Assembly (NCBI GenBank): GCA_958407465.1
Contig: CATYIV010000003.1
Location: 26,708 to 90,707 of the forward strand
Direction of reading: 5' to 3'
Source: an uncultured Collinsella sp.
Lineage (GTDB): Bacteria; Actinomycetota; Coriobacteriia; Coriobacteriales; Coriobacteriaceae
Length of the DNA: 64,000 nucleotides
The position numbers and the translations under genes are program-made. The notes under the pieces are model-generated. The model saw only the letters and a list, made by a program, of their open reading frames with translations. It had not been told where the DNA came from and searched no databases. Each line of letters begins with the position of its first letter. The stretch's first letter is position 1. Of the stretch, positions 26,190 to 36,782 are shown in pieces.

Positions 26190-27476
26190 ATGCTCGTCTC
26201 TCTTTTCTCAAAGCCTCAACCATCGCTGTCCGTGCAGGCCAAGCGCCTGGTGGCGATGCGCTTTCTCATCTACACCGGTTTTCAGACCAGTTATTTTATC
26301 GGCGTCATCGGAACGCTCACCTATGCAGACGATGCCTCGGTCGTGGCGACATCGCTGGCCGTTCTGTTTATGAACGTATTCGTGATCCTGGGATCCTTTG
26401 CGGGCGGCGCGGCGCTCGACGCCTGGGGCCCGCGCCGTCATTTCTTGCTGAGCATCGTGGGCACGCTGGCAACCGGCGCGGCAATCCTCGCCTTTGGCAG
26501 CGCGACCGGAACAGTCCTTGCCGGCGCGGTGCTCCTGGGCTTCGTGATGGGGTTCGCCCAGCCCATCGCCACGTCCTACCCGGCATATCTCACCGACGAT
26601 CCCGCCGAGCTCAAAGACATCAACTCCGCCATAACCATGTTCTCCAACGTGAGCATTATCGTCGGCCCCACACTGGGCGGCTTTGTCGTGGCGGCTACAT
26701 CGTCACGCGCGGTGTTCGTGCTCATGATGATTTTTACCGTACTGGCGTTCATTGCCGGCTGGGGCTTTAGGCAAAGTGCAGGCCAGGCCGCCACACACGA
26801 AGGCAAACCCGCGATCGGCGACATCACATCGGATAAGGCCAGCCAAAGCTCCAACCCCAGCACGTTCGCCCGCGTCACCTTCGCGACCAGCATCAAGACG
26901 GTCTTCACCAACAGTATCCTCGCCCTGCTGTTCTGCATCATCTTCCTCTCGAACTTTGGCTACGGTGCCTTCGATCCACTGGAGTCGTTCTTCTACCGCG
27001 ATGTCCTGCACGTCGGTGTCGAATGGATGGGCTGGCTCTCGTCGGCTAGCGGTGTGGGCGCGGTGCTGGGCGCCGTGGTCGCGCTCCGCTTGCCGCCGCG
27101 CTTCGTCAGCCTCAAAACGCTGCTCGTGGCACTCATGTCCGTGGGCGTGGGAAGTCTGATTTATGTGGGGACACCATACGTGGGCGTGGCCCTTATCGGC
27201 CAGATTGTCCTGGGCGTGGCCTGGGGCGTCGTCAACCCGCTCCACAACACCATCGTGCAAACGACGGCTCCGCTCGAGCAACTCGGTCGCGTCAACTCGG
27301 TCATGGGCTTTGGCAACATGTTCGCCGGCGTGGCCCCGCTGGCGATTGCCCCCTGGCTGGCGGCGACGTTTGGTGTGCAGCAGACGCTCATCGGGGCGGG
27401 CATGGTCGTGACGGCGGTTCCCGTGGCGTTGCTGCTGTTTGGCCGCCGGCATTTTGATCGTGCCGCAAGGCAGTAA
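26190..27476 (+). CDS. MFS transporter
   Basis: This 428-residue major facilitator protein has about twelve membrane helices, with the loop 2-3 region GGAALDAWGPRRHFLL standing in for the usual GxxxDRxGRR motif. A central polar loop (residues ~190-235) separates the two halves. Substrate cannot be predicted; the drug/efflux-type MFS_1 pattern is the closest. The ATG at 26190 follows CAAGGAG. It is isolated, with hairpin repeats at both ends. Confidence 0.88.
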   Translation: MLVSLFSKPQPSLSVQAKRLVAMRFLIYTGFQTSYFIGVIGTLTYADDASVVATSLAVLFMNVFVILGSFAGGAALDAWGPRRHFLLSIVGTLATGAAILAFGSATGTVLAGAVLLGFVMGFAQPIATSYPAYLTDDPAELKDINSAITMFSNVSIIVGPTLGGFVVAATSSRAVFVLMMIFTVLAFIAGWGFRQSAGQAATHEGKPAIGDITSDKASQSSNPSTFARVTFATSIKTVFTNSILALLFCIIFLSNFGYGAFDPLESFFYRDVLHVGVEWMGWLSSASGVGAVLGAVVALRLPPRFVSLKTLLVALMSVGVGSLIYVGTPYVGVALIGQIVLGVAWGVVNPLHNTIVQTTAPLEQLGRVNSVMGFGNMFAGVAPLAIAPWLAATFGVQQTLIGAGMVVTAVPVALLLFGRRHFDRAARQ

Positions 27477-27540
27477 AACCATCACAACATTCGATGAAAA
27501 TCGCGATTTTGCCGAAGTACGTCGAATATTGTGATGGTTT
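27476..27540. repeat. CATCACAACATTC hairpin repeat, copy 3
   Basis: The outer arms match copies 1 and 2, with one mismatch (AATATTG). The middle is a second small palindrome, AAAATCGCGATTTT, shared with copy 4. It starts at the MFS stop codon. Confidence 0.85.
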
Positions 27541-27571
27541 GCGTACCGGCCATGCCATCCTGCGGGTCCGG

Positions 27572-27603
27572 CCACCACAAAGGGGCAGGCACCTTTGTGG
27601 TGG
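27572..27603. repeat. GGGGCAGGCAC hairpin repeat
   Basis: CCACCACAAAGG and CCTTTGTGGTGG flank GGCAGGCA, about 30 bp after copy 3 of the other family. The same pairing of the two families recurs at 38264-38371. Confidence 0.75.
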
Positions 27604-27697
27604 TTTTTGCTTTGAGGGGCCGCGCCTGTGCCTTGGTATACCATGGACACCATTTCCGACCACATTCAGCACCGCCGCACAACCCAGAAAGGCCCCC

Positions 27698-28519
27698 ATG
27701 GACACCACCTTTAGCCACATCAAAGCCGTGTTCTGCGATATCGACGGCACACTGCTCACGAGCCAGCACACGGTGTCCCCGCGCACCGTGGCGGCGATCC
27801 GCGCCCTGCGCGAGCGCGGCGTGCTCTTTGGCCTGTGCGCCGGGCGCGACGCCCACGCGACCGAGGCCATGTACAAGCTCTGGGGCATCGAAGGCCTGGT
27901 AGACGTGATGGTGGGCTGCGGTGGTGCCGAGGTCATCGACCGTGCGCACGGCATCAACGAGCTGAGCTACCCGCTGCCGGGCGAGACCATCGCGCGTATC
28001 TGCGAGCACATGGCAGGCCTGCCGGCAACGCCCGTCTGCCCCCGAGACGGCGTGTTCTACGTACCCGAGAGCAACGCGTGCGTCGAGCACCTGTCGCGCG
28101 TCGACGGTGTGCCCTACCAGGTGGTCGATTTTGCCGAGTTTTTGCGCGAGCCGCAGCCCAAGGTGATGTTTACTATGGCGCCCGAGGTAATGCCGCGGGT
28201 GATTGAGCGGGCGTCGACGTTTGCCGATGACACTGTTAAGGCGGCGGCTCTGCAAACCACGCAGCGGCTCTACGAGTTCATGGATCCGCGCGTGTCCAAG
28301 ACGCGCGGCCTTGTGCGCGTGGCGGAGCTCAACGACATGGAGCTCCAGAATATCTGCGTGTTTGGCGATGCCGATAACGACACCTGCATGGTGGCCGACG
28401 CCGGCGTGGGCGTGGCCATGGCAAATGGCAGCGATGCTACCCGTGCCGCCGCCGACTTTGTAACCGCCAGCAACGACAAAGACGGCATCGCGATCTTTAT
28501 CGAGGAACATCTGCTGTAG
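27698..28519 (+). CDS. HAD-superfamily Cof-type phosphatase
   Basis: This 273-residue HAD hydrolase of the Cof/SupH type has motif I FCDIDGTLL with the nucleophile aspartate, motif II at LCAGRD, a large C2-type cap domain in the middle and motif IV GDADNDTCMVADAGVGVAMAN. These proteins dephosphorylate sugar phosphates or cofactors; the substrate is unknown. The ATG at 27698 follows GAAAGG. It is monocistronic. Confidence 0.9.
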   Translation: MDTTFSHIKAVFCDIDGTLLTSQHTVSPRTVAAIRALRERGVLFGLCAGRDAHATEAMYKLWGIEGLVDVMVGCGGAEVIDRAHGINELSYPLPGETIARICEHMAGLPATPVCPRDGVFYVPESNACVEHLSRVDGVPYQVVDFAEFLREPQPKVMFTMAPEVMPRVIERASTFADDTVKAAALQTTQRLYEFMDPRVSKTRGLVRVAELNDMELQNICVFGDADNDTCMVADAGVGVAMANGSDATRAAADFVTASNDKDGIAIFIEEHLL

Positions 28520-28534
28520 CGCTGGTGGAGAGAG

Positions 28535-28565
28535 ACCGCAAAAGGGGACAGGCTCCTTTTGCGGT
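28535..28565. repeat. GGGGACAGGCTC hairpin repeat
   Basis: ACCGCAAAAGG and CCTTTTGCGGT flank GGACAGGCT, shortly after the HAD gene stop. It is the same family with changed arms. Confidence 0.7.
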
Positions 28566-29027
28566 GGCCTCAGGCGATTTGGGCGAATTGATGCCTAAAA
28601 TCTGCGCGAAAATTCAAATTTAGTTGTCTGAACATCATGCTTCTAACCACCGATGGGTTAAAGATATTCTCATCAGTTTGGTAGGATATTCCTCCCGGTT
28701 AATGACCTATTGCTCACAGTCGATTTTCGACCGTTCACAGGATGTTTGCTCTTGAGCAAAATGTTGCGCAAATAAATAAAATGCTATTAAAAAACTGATA
28801 ACTAACTTAATTACCAGTAGAAACAAAAAATAGATAGCGAATAAACGAAGGAAAATCTGAGTAAATGTCAAGAGAATTGAGAACTTGCTACAAAACTTTC
28901 GGTTTTTGTTGCTCGGATGTCTAAACAATCGTTATAATATGCAGTCTAAGCGTGTGCAATTTCAGGTTGCGCAGATGCGTTTGATAGTGAAAGAGCAAGA
29001 TCGCAGTCTCTTGGGGAGGAGACATCG
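28566..29027 (+). promoter_or_regulatory. AT-rich upstream region and promoter of the pilus operon
   Basis: This 460-bp gap is clearly richer in A and T than its surroundings (especially 28600-28930) and contains no convincing gene. A promoter with TTGCTC (28909-28914), an 18-bp spacer and TATAAT (28933-28938) lies 90 bp before the adhesin start. Low GC suggests horizontal origin or an H-NS-like silencer target. Confidence 0.55.
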
Positions 29028-32000
29028 ATGAAAGCGAATTCAGAAAAAATTAAGCAGAGTAATAAAGCGACGCGCCGTGTACTGGCAGGCGTTTTGTGCG
29101 GAGCCTCCGTTTTGAGCCTGGTGCTGTCGCTCGTCATGCCTCCGATCTCGCAGGCCATTGCCAACGATGTCCAGACGGTTCCTACCGAGAAGACTGTGAC
29201 GGAGGATTCCTCAACTGAGTCTACTGATGTAGAAAACACCAACAACGGGGATACCGAAAACCAGAATAGTGACGACGTCGAGGGCGGCGAGACCAATCCT
29301 ACAAATGACGTTGAGCAGAATCAGGCTGAGGATCAGCTTGAGGACGAGCAACGGGGTGAAGATGGCGAGTCGTCGGATGGCAATGCTGTAATGGCGGTCG
29401 CGGAAGGCGGACAGACCGAAGCGGCATCCGGTGGGATAGATAGCGCGGATACGCTGAAAACTAAGCTGGAGAGCGCGAGCGGCACTGCCAACTTTGAGCT
29501 TACGAAAGATATTGATACCAAAACGACAATTCAGCTCGGCCAAGACGGTAGCAATATCACGCTGGATCTAAAAGGCCATAAGATTAAGCATACGAGTCAA
29601 AGAGATCCTTTGTTCAATATCACCGGTGGCGCGACACTTATAATTAAGGATACTGATCCTAAGAAACCGAGTGAAAGTGTCGACGACGGCAAGCAGCTAA
29701 ATGATCAGGATCAGACTTTAGATCGCAACAATTATGGTAGAGAAGCAGAGTTGGTTTACGACACCGATGGCATTCCGTCTAGCCTTACCTACTACGTGAC
29801 CGAATCGTCCCCGAGTAAAAAAGACACAACCAAGACAACCGAGATGCTTTTCAAACATAGCGTCGAGATTAAAGGTGCCATCGTGGCGTGCGATGGCTCT
29901 GACGGACTGAGGCTCATTAATCTCTACGCAACTAACAGCAAGGGTGGTACGTTCAAGCTCGAGAGTGGCGTGATTACGCAACAGGAAAATACGCAACAGA
30001 AACAATGCAGGGTCGACAGTTTGGTTTATGCCGAGAATGGCTCTACCGTCAACATGAGCGGCGGCTATGTGTGTGGTGCTTTCGGCTCGCATGCGGGCGG
30101 CGGAATTGAAATATGCAACAATTCGAGCCTCGACGTTTCCGGTGGCGTAATTGCCGGCAACAGCGCTTATAGTGGCGGTGGTGTGTCTGCCAACGCTTCC
30201 ACGGTCACCATAACTAATGGCGTAATCTCCGGCAACAGCACGCTTGATTCTGTTGGCTTTGGTGGCGGCATCATGGCCGAATATGGCGGCAGCGTTACTG
30301 TTTTCGGCGGTTACATTACGAACAATCGCTATGCCAAATTCTGCGGTAAAGATGGCGATGGTTGTCATGGCGGCGCTGGGCTTGCCGCCATAAAGGGCGC
30401 CGATGTCGCCATTTATGGCGGCCAGATTACTGGCAACTATTCCGATGAAGCTGGCGGCGGCGTTTACGTTACCAATATTGATCAACAAGATATGGCATGG
30501 CTCAAAGTTACGGGATGAATTATTGCCTCTAACGTGAGCTACCGATCTGAAGGTGCCGGCATCCGAGTGGGCCAGAAGGTTGACGCGTTTATTAACGGCC
30601 CTAAAGAAAGTAACGGCACTAAAAAAAGTATAGTCTACATCACTAACAATCACTGCATGTCTCGCTATGACTGGGGTGGCGGCGGCATCTTTGTTCAGGG
30701 TGATTCGAAAAACGCGACTAACGCAGGCAGGCTGTTTGTATACAACTCGTATATAAGCAGCAATATCGCTGGCGGCTATGGTGGCGGCGTTGCGGTCTGC
30801 CCATCGGGTAAGACCTTGGTAACGAACACTGAAGGCACGGCTATCTTTGGCAATTCGTCTGCCGGTGCTGATTATCATGACAAAAAATATCCTGATCCTG
30901 CTTACGACAAAGAGCACAATTCCGGCAATGACAAAGCGCCCCATCTTTCTAAAGGCGGCGACGGTAAGAATCAAGACTATACCGCCTATTTGGAACAGGT
31001 TTTTCGTGACAATGGTCATGCCGATTTCTTCCTCGCAGCGCATGATAACAATAAGCCGATTGCAGTTGTGACTGGTAAGATGCTTGGCGGTGGAGACGCC
31101 CGGTACTCGGGAAGCATCGAACTTAAAAAAGCCATCACCATTCCCGCCAACGGTGCTGTTGGGGTAGAAAATAGCATCGGCCTGACCTCGGGTGTTATTG
31201 CCGAGGATGAGGCGGCGATTGATGCGCGGAATCATGCGCAGAATGAAGCGACAACTTTCATCACGGGCAACTATTCCTGGGACCATGGTGGCGGCATCAT
31301 GTCGAATGGCGACTTGTACCTAGGCGTGCCTGCGGATGCGTACGTCTACCCGAGCCTTAAGCTGAAGGCGACCAAGGAGTTGGCCGGCCGTACGCTCGGA
31401 GATGGGGATTTCAAGTTTACGGTTTATCGCAAGAACTCGGATACTGCGAAGGCGCCTTCTTGGAAGAATGATAAATTCGACAAAGGTGGCTGCGAGCTTG
31501 TCAAATCTGCCCAAAATAGCGCTGACGGCCACATCGCCTTTGACCTTAGCGACAAGCTCGAGCTGCTTCTTAACGACAAACAGCTTGGCGAGCAGTTATT
31601 AGCGAAAGGTGCTGTCGAAATTACATACTACTTGGTCGAAGATGGGGGCAATAAGCCTGGTGTTCATTACGATCGTGCTGTATACGAGATTAAGGTGAGA
31701 GTCAAATACAACAAGACTGTACTTATGTCTGTTCCGATACAGGGAAATTCGAATTCGACTAGAGAGCTTAATGTCCATAACTACACGATTGATAGCGTGC
31801 ACGTGACTAAGCATGATGAGGGTTCAGCTAAAGATCTGGGCACTGTGCCACCAGGTACTGACGGCTATTATTCAATCGTCGACTCCAGCAGCGCAACCTC
31901 CACCAATAAGGCAACCTTCACCAACACGTACGACCCTGAGGTTTCCTGGACTCCTAGGGCGACTAAGGTCGTTGAGGGTGGCGAGATGAAGGAGTTTACA

Positions 32001-32576
32001 CTTCAGCTTGCGAAAGACAGCGAATTTAAAAACATCATCGGTACCGCCGTGACCTCTGGTTCTGAGAAGACGCAGACGCTTCCGTTCATGGACGAAAACA
32101 ATGAAAAGATTGAGCTCAAGTACTCGCTCTCTGATATCAGGAATAATCCCGGCGACCCGGGTGGCCCTTTCAAGACCTTTACGTACTATGTGCGCGAGAA
32201 AACCGACGGTCCGCAGTTCTCACACTACACGTACGACCAGTCGGTCTATCAGTTCACGGTTGAGCCAACGTATGACACCGAAAAAGGAGAGATCAACTGT
32301 AGGGTGACCTATAAGAAGGGAACCGTTGACTCCGCAGGCAATTGGGCAGCAGACCCCAAAGCCGAAAAACGGACGTTCATCGACACCTTCGCCCCCAACT
32401 CCACCGACACCTCCATCCCCACCTTCACCAACACCTACTCCACCTCTTTGCCCCTTTCTGGTATGTCGGGCGTCACTCTGACGTACATTGCCGGCGCGGC
32501 GGTGCTTTGCGCTGCTGCGGCCTGGATGCACATTCGTCGCAAGGCGAATGCGAAGGGAGGCGAGCGTCGTGAATAA
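29028..32576 (+). pseudogene. Large LPXTG-type pilus tip adhesin interrupted by an in-frame TGA
   Basis: Two consecutive frames in the same register (29028-30518 and 30519-32576) read as one protein of about 1182 residues with a TGA at 30516-30518. In order there is a signal peptide (residues 1-45, hydrophobic VLSLVLSLVMPPISQAIA), an acidic linker, a glycine-rich right-handed beta-helix (repeats such as GGVIAGNSAYSGGGVSANAS), then FctA/isopeptide-type domains (KATKELAGRTLGDGDFKFTV; RATKVVEGGEMKEFTLQL), a cell-wall sorting signal (LPLSG, hydrophobic stretch, RRKANAKGGERR). The stop falls within the repeat region where a glycine codon (GGA) is expected, so one base change explains it. The product would lose its wall anchor. 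Confidence 0.75.
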
Positions 32577-34239
32577 GAAAGTTTGCTCCTTCCCGATCTT
32601 GTTTGCGCTGCTTGCCCTCCTGATCGGCACCTGCGCGGTTGTGTTCCCCGCTTCCGCGCAGGCCGCGCCGACCTCGACCGGTTCCATCACGGTGAGCGGC
32701 ACCGTGGCGAGCCGCTACGACGCCTACCAGATCTTTAGCGCCAACGTCGTCGACGGCGACAGCGACGCCAAGATCGCCACCGACCTTGCCTGGGCAAGCG
32801 ACGCCGTGCGCGACGCCGCGCTGCCTGTGCTGCACAGCGCTGGCATGCCCAATTCCCAGACCACCGCGCAGGAAGCTGCCGAGTGGCTCAACACCGATTC
32901 CCACCTTACGAGCGCGCTGAGCGCACAGCTCGCTCGTTCCCTCCAGAGCTCTGGCGCCGTGCCCGTGGCCCTTAAGGCGGGCACAGCGGCCGAACTGTCC
33001 TGCGGCTACTGGCTCATCGTCGCCGACGACAATGCCTTCGCCCAGGGCGAAGCCGGCACCGCGCCGATCATGGCCCTGGTGGGCGGCGGCGCCGTTACCG
33101 TCAAGCTCAAGGCGGCGACCCCCAAGGTCGCCAAGCATGTGCTGGAGGACAGCACCGACGCCTGGCAGAAGGCTGCCGACGCCACGGTCGCCGACGACCT
33201 GTACTGGCGCCTCTCGGCCACGGTCCCGGCGGGCCTCGCGGCCTACGACACCTATACGGTGCGGTTCGTCGACACCATGAGCGCGGGGCTCGACCCCTCC
33301 AAGGTGGCCGCGAGCATGCGCGTGTACGCGGCGGCGGGCGCGGACGGAGGCTTTGACGCCGTCTCGGCCGGCAGGGACGGCCGCGCCGGCACCGAGCCCG
33401 CGAAGGGCTGGACCGATATCACGGCCCAGTGCGCCACCAAGGTAGCGGCCGACGGCAAGACCTTCACCGTGCGCACCGGCGACCTCATCGCCGCGCTCGG
33501 CGGGGCCGACGCCTTTACCGCGGGCGCCCGCGTGGTCGCCGTGTACAATGCGCCGCTCACCAGCGCATGCAACCACGGCATCGCGAAGGGCAACCCCAAC
33601 GAGGTCTACCTGCGCTACCCGCGCTCTCCCTTTGCCGACCAGTCCGGCGACGCCGGCTTCACCCGCACGCCGAGCGACGATGCGTGCGCCTACACCTGGG
33701 ATCTCGCGCTCACCAAGCGCGGCAGCGACGGCGACAAGCCGCTTGCCGGGGCGGTCCTGAGCATCGCCGACGACCGCGGTCGCACGCTGGCGGCCGACGG
33801 CACGTGGGATGCGGAGGGCAAGGCCACCGTCACCACGGGCGAGGACGGCCGCGTGACCGTCTCGGGCGTGGACTCGGGCAAGCTGGAGGTCCGCGAGATC
33901 AAGGCGCCCAAGGGCTACGCCGCCTTCGAGGGCACGCGCTCCGTGACGGTCAAGGCCGAGGGCCTGGACGTCGACCAGGTGGCCGCCGCCAAGCCCAAGC
34001 TCACCATCACGGCCGAGTCGCCCCTGCGCGCCGACAGCGCGGACGGGTCGACGGGCAGCCTGGAGGCGTCGCTCATCAACACGCCCACCGGCACACCCCC
34101 TAGCATTACCACCGGAGGCTTTATGCCCTCGACTGGCGATATGGCAATGTACGCCGCGGCCGCCGCAGCGGTCGCCGGAGTCGCGCTCATCGTGGTCGCG
34201 CTCCTGGTCAAGCGGGGAGGTGGCAGCCATAAAGAGTAG
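32569..34239 (+). CDS. LPXTG-type pilin with isopeptide domains
   Basis: This 556-residue secreted protein has a signal peptide (FPILFALLALLIGTCAVVFP, then ASAQA), a Thr/Ser-rich first domain, a fimbrial-isopeptide D2-like domain (residues ~180-380), a Cna_B/SpaA-like domain (LAGAVLSIADDRGRTL, then LEVREIKAPKGYAAFEGT) and a sorting signal (FMPSTGD, hydrophobic segment, VKRGGGSHK). It starts with GTG at 32569, overlapping the adhesin stop by 8 bp, with GGGAGGCGAG before it. The GC content is much higher than in the adhesin or the next pilin, suggesting mixed origins in the locus. It is a minor pilin or a second shaft subunit. Confidence 0.85.
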   Translation: MNKKVCSFPILFALLALLIGTCAVVFPASAQAAPTSTGSITVSGTVASRYDAYQIFSANVVDGDSDAKIATDLAWASDAVRDAALPVLHSAGMPNSQTTAQEAAEWLNTDSHLTSALSAQLARSLQSSGAVPVALKAGTAAELSCGYWLIVADDNAFAQGEAGTAPIMALVGGGAVTVKLKAATPKVAKHVLEDSTDAWQKAADATVADDLYWRLSATVPAGLAAYDTYTVRFVDTMSAGLDPSKVAASMRVYAAAGADGGFDAVSAGRDGRAGTEPAKGWTDITAQCATKVAADGKTFTVRTGDLIAALGGADAFTAGARVVAVYNAPLTSACNHGIAKGNPNEVYLRYPRSPFADQSGDAGFTRTPSDDACAYTWDLALTKRGSDGDKPLAGAVLSIADDRGRTLAADGTWDAEGKATVTTGEDGRVTVSGVDSGKLEVREIKAPKGYAAFEGTRSVTVKAEGLDVDQVAAAKPKLTITAESPLRADSADGSTGSLEASLINTPTGTPPSITTGGFMPSTGDMAMYAAAAAAVAGVALIVVALLVKRGGGSHKE

Positions 34240-34347
34240 CTGGCAGCCCCACAGAGAGCGGGGCGAGACGTAGCGAAGTAGATGCTAAGACACAGACAGA
34301 TGATGACCGATCAAATGAGAACCAACCGGAAAACGGAGGAAAAGAAG

Positions 34348-36114
34348 ATGAGCTTGAGCAAGAACATCGCACGCCTGGCAGTAACCGCCGGCCTCACGGC
34401 GGCGTTGAGCTTCGGCGGTGTGATGGCCCCGGTGACCATGGCGTTTGCTGAGGGTACGCCTGTGGCTACGACGATTGGCAATGTGACGATCAAAGATGAC
34501 GACTACGCGGGTACGACCTTTAAGGGCATCAAGATTTTCTCCGCTACGGTTACGCAGGATCAGACAAACACCAATGTTTGGGACTCTACCGATGAGAAGA
34601 CGCTGTCCGATATTAAGTGGGCATCGGATGAAGTGAGGGATGCCGTGACCGGGGAATTTAACTCGGACACGACGGACTCTTCTAAACCGGCCAACATCAA
34701 TGATGCTGCCGCCTGGGCGAAGTGGATTAAGACTAAGACCGATGATGAGTATAAGGCTGGCACCAACCAGACTACCAATCTGAATACGGGGACGACGCTC
34801 GATAGGATCTCCAAGGCGCTTGAAAGTGAGAGATGGACTGATGCGACGAGCGGTACGGGAACATTCGATGGTATTGCTGCTGGCTATTGGCTCTTTGAAA
34901 CGAAGTTGGTCAGTAATACTACCGGAGCAGATGGTAACGATGACGCTTACACCTCGCCGATCTTCGCTGTCGTCGGTGGCGAAGATGTAAATGTGAAGCC
35001 GAAAAAAGATGTCCCCAACGTGACCAAGGCGGTCAAGGACGACAACAACGGCAGTTTTGTGACAGATAGGAACAAGGACGTTTTCGAGGCGCCCAATAGG
35101 GTTGCGGACTCTGCATCCGATCAGCTGGTTGAGTATCAGCTTGCAGGTACCGTGGCCAGCAATATCAATACTTATAATGAGTACAGCTATACCTTCACCG
35201 ATGACCTGCCTTCTACGATGGTGCCCGAGCTCGTTAATGATAAGCCCGTTGTTAAGGTAAAGATTGGCGACAAAACGGTTGAGCCGAAATACTATGATGC
35301 ACAGTACAACACTGCCAAGAACGAGCTTGTTGTTTCTTTTGGCAACCTTAAGAAAGAAATTAAATCCGACAAGGATGAGGTTATTACCGTTAGCGGTAGC
35401 TCCAAAATCTATGTGAACTATAAGGCGAAGCTCGACCCTACTAAAGTTAAGGCCGATATGCTCGGTAAAGGCCAGAAGAACACCGTTACTCTGACCTATT
35501 CCAATAACCCTCACTCTACCGAAACGGGCACAACAGTCGTACATCCCGCTTATGATTACACCTACGGCATTGACGTCACCAAGGTTGGTGATGAAGAAAC
35601 CCCTAAGAAGCTCTCTGGTGTTGTGTTTAAGCTGCAGGAGAAGAACGGCGGCACTGTCGAGGACGAGTACATTGATGCTAACGGAGTAAAGCAGGCGAAC
35701 GCCGAGAATGCCAAGCTCACCACGACCGTGGACGGCAAGATTAGCGTCATCGGTCTCGATGAGGGCACTTACGTCCTCACGGAGGTCACGCCCGCGCCTG
35801 GCTACGATAACTCTCACGGCAACAAGGGCATCACGTTCACCATTACGCGTGGTACGCTTTCCGAGAGCGACGCCACCGTGGTAAATCCTGCGGTTGCGGT
35901 AACTGACGGAGACAATACGGGCCTCGTTAAAGCCGAAAACTCCACTGACGGCATGGTGCACCTCACCGTTACCGATAAGAAGGGCTCCGGCCTCCCGCTC
36001 ACCGGCCTTAACGGTGTGACCTTCACTTGGATCGCTGGCGGCGCGGTGCTCGTCATCGGCGTGGCGCACCTCATCCGCAGCCGTAAGCAGGCTGAGGAGT
36101 CCGAGCAGGAGTAA
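34348..36114 (+). CDS. LPXTG-type major pilin backbone subunit
   Basis: This 588-residue shaft-pilin candidate has a signal peptide (SKNIARLAVTAGLTAALSFG onwards), an N-terminal domain, a middle region with VPNVTKAVKDDN (a plausible lysine for sortase-linked polymerisation), a fimbrial isopeptide domain and a C-terminal Cna_B-like domain (LSGVVFKLQEKNG, YVLTEVTPAPGY). The sorting signal is GLPLTGLNG with a hydrophobic segment and RSRKQAEE. Start ATG at 34348 follows GGAGGAAAAG. It is 108 bp downstream of the first pilin and probably in the same operon. A terminator follows at 36215. Confidence 0.88.
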   Translation: MSLSKNIARLAVTAGLTAALSFGGVMAPVTMAFAEGTPVATTIGNVTIKDDDYAGTTFKGIKIFSATVTQDQTNTNVWDSTDEKTLSDIKWASDEVRDAVTGEFNSDTTDSSKPANINDAAAWAKWIKTKTDDEYKAGTNQTTNLNTGTTLDRISKALESERWTDATSGTGTFDGIAAGYWLFETKLVSNTTGADGNDDAYTSPIFAVVGGEDVNVKPKKDVPNVTKAVKDDNNGSFVTDRNKDVFEAPNRVADSASDQLVEYQLAGTVASNINTYNEYSYTFTDDLPSTMVPELVNDKPVVKVKIGDKTVEPKYYDAQYNTAKNELVVSFGNLKKEIKSDKDEVITVSGSSKIYVNYKAKLDPTKVKADMLGKGQKNTVTLTYSNNPHSTETGTTVVHPAYDYTYGIDVTKVGDEETPKKLSGVVFKLQEKNGGTVEDEYIDANGVKQANAENAKLTTTVDGKISVIGLDEGTYVLTEVTPAPGYDNSHGNKGITFTITRGTLSESDATVVNPAVAVTDGDNTGLVKAENSTDGMVHLTVTDKKGSGLPLTGLNGVTFTWIAGGAVLVIGVAHLIRSRKQAEESEQE

Positions 36115-36214
36115 CGCTCGCTCACCCATCCCTTTGGCAGGTGGGATGTGATGGCCATGAGACTTGCGGACACTTTTCTCGTCCATCCACGGTCTTGCTT
36201 TGCCATGCTCTTTT

Positions 36215-36252
36215 CGGGGCAGATTCCGCACTGGAGTCTGCCCCGTTTTTTT
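36215..36252 (+). terminator. Terminator of the pilin operon
   Basis: CGGGGCAGA and TCTGCCCCG form a stem followed by seven T residues, 100 bp after the pilin stop codon. It separates the pilins from the downstream cassettes and sortase. Confidence 0.92.
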
Positions 36253-36301
36253 GGATAACGCAGCCAGCCTCCATCGTCCGATGAATCAAGCGTATGAATA
36301 T

Positions 36302-36315
36302 CGAACAGATGTTTG
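36302..36315. promoter_or_regulatory. LexA-like box, cassette 1
   Basis: CGAACAGATGTTTG fits the Gram-positive SOS box pattern CGAAC-N4-GTTYG. It lies 104 bp before the small peptide gene. Confidence 0.55.
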
Positions 36316-36418
36316 CAATTATTGCGTTTACCAGCTGTGGGTGCATACACTCGCAGTAAAATATCCTTGCGACGCATTCCGTGCGCGGGCGGCCGACGAC
36401 TCGATCGGAGGTCACCAT

Positions 36419-36571
36419 ATGCTGAAATTCCTTAACGCGCTCGCCGCCCTCGCGGCGGTGGGCTCGTTCGTCATCGCGTTTCTTGACTCGTATGAGGTTC
36501 GGTTTAAGGTCCGTAGGCGCACGCGCGGTGCGGACGGTAGAAGACATTTGCGCCGCAACAAGCGCAAATAA
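36419..36571 (+). CDS. Small membrane peptide, cassette 1
   Basis: A 50-residue peptide starts with MLKFLNALAALAAVGSFVIA (one membrane helix) and has a strongly basic tail (RFKVRRRTRG, RRHLRRNKRK). A good ribosome site (CGGAGG) lies 8 bases upstream and a terminator 3 bases downstream. A near-identical copy lies 480 bp away. Size, one helix, basic tail, tandem duplication and a LexA-like box resemble SOS-controlled small toxins, but no family is recognised. An upstream in-frame extension to 36164 is rejected because it lacks a ribosome site and is not conserved between copies. Confidence 0.65.
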   Translation: MLKFLNALAALAAVGSFVIAFLDSYEVRFKVRRRTRGADGRRHLRRNKRK

Positions 36572-36574
36572 GAA

Positions 36575-36602
36575 TGCCCGGGGTTCGGAGCCCGGGCATT
36601 TA
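36575..36602 (+). terminator. Terminator of cassette 1
   Basis: AATGCCCGGG and CCCGGGCATT form a 10-bp stem three bases after the stop codon. Confidence 0.8.
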
Positions 36603-36674
36603 ACAACGTCGGAAACTGGTCGCCCGCGCTCCTAAGTACTTACGCGGGGTGCGTCGTTTCCTGTAGTTATTGTA

Positions 36675-36700
36675 TCCCGAATCGCCCCGCCGATTCGGGA
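36675..36700. other. Conserved stem TCCCGAATCG/CGATTCGGGA, cassette 1
   Basis: This stem is conserved in both cassettes. It could terminate an antisense or downstream RNA. On the minus strand TACAAT follows it, a possible -10 box for a transcript running towards the peptide gene. Confidence 0.4.
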
Positions 36701-36782
36701 CATTTTGAAAACGCAAACACGTCGGGCAAACGCGGACAATGCGGCCAAGCTCCTCTGGACGGGGAACCGTGTTTGTAACTAT

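Noticed and set aside
30516..30518. Selenocysteine at the TGA in the adhesin
   Set aside because: The context favours a mutated glycine codon in a structural repeat, and no SECIS-like hairpin is evident just downstream. A surface adhesin has no known use for selenocysteine here.
36164..36571. 135-codon frame extending upstream of the first small peptide
   Set aside because: It crosses a strong terminator and the LexA-like box; only the part from 36419 is conserved in the duplicate and has a ribosome site.
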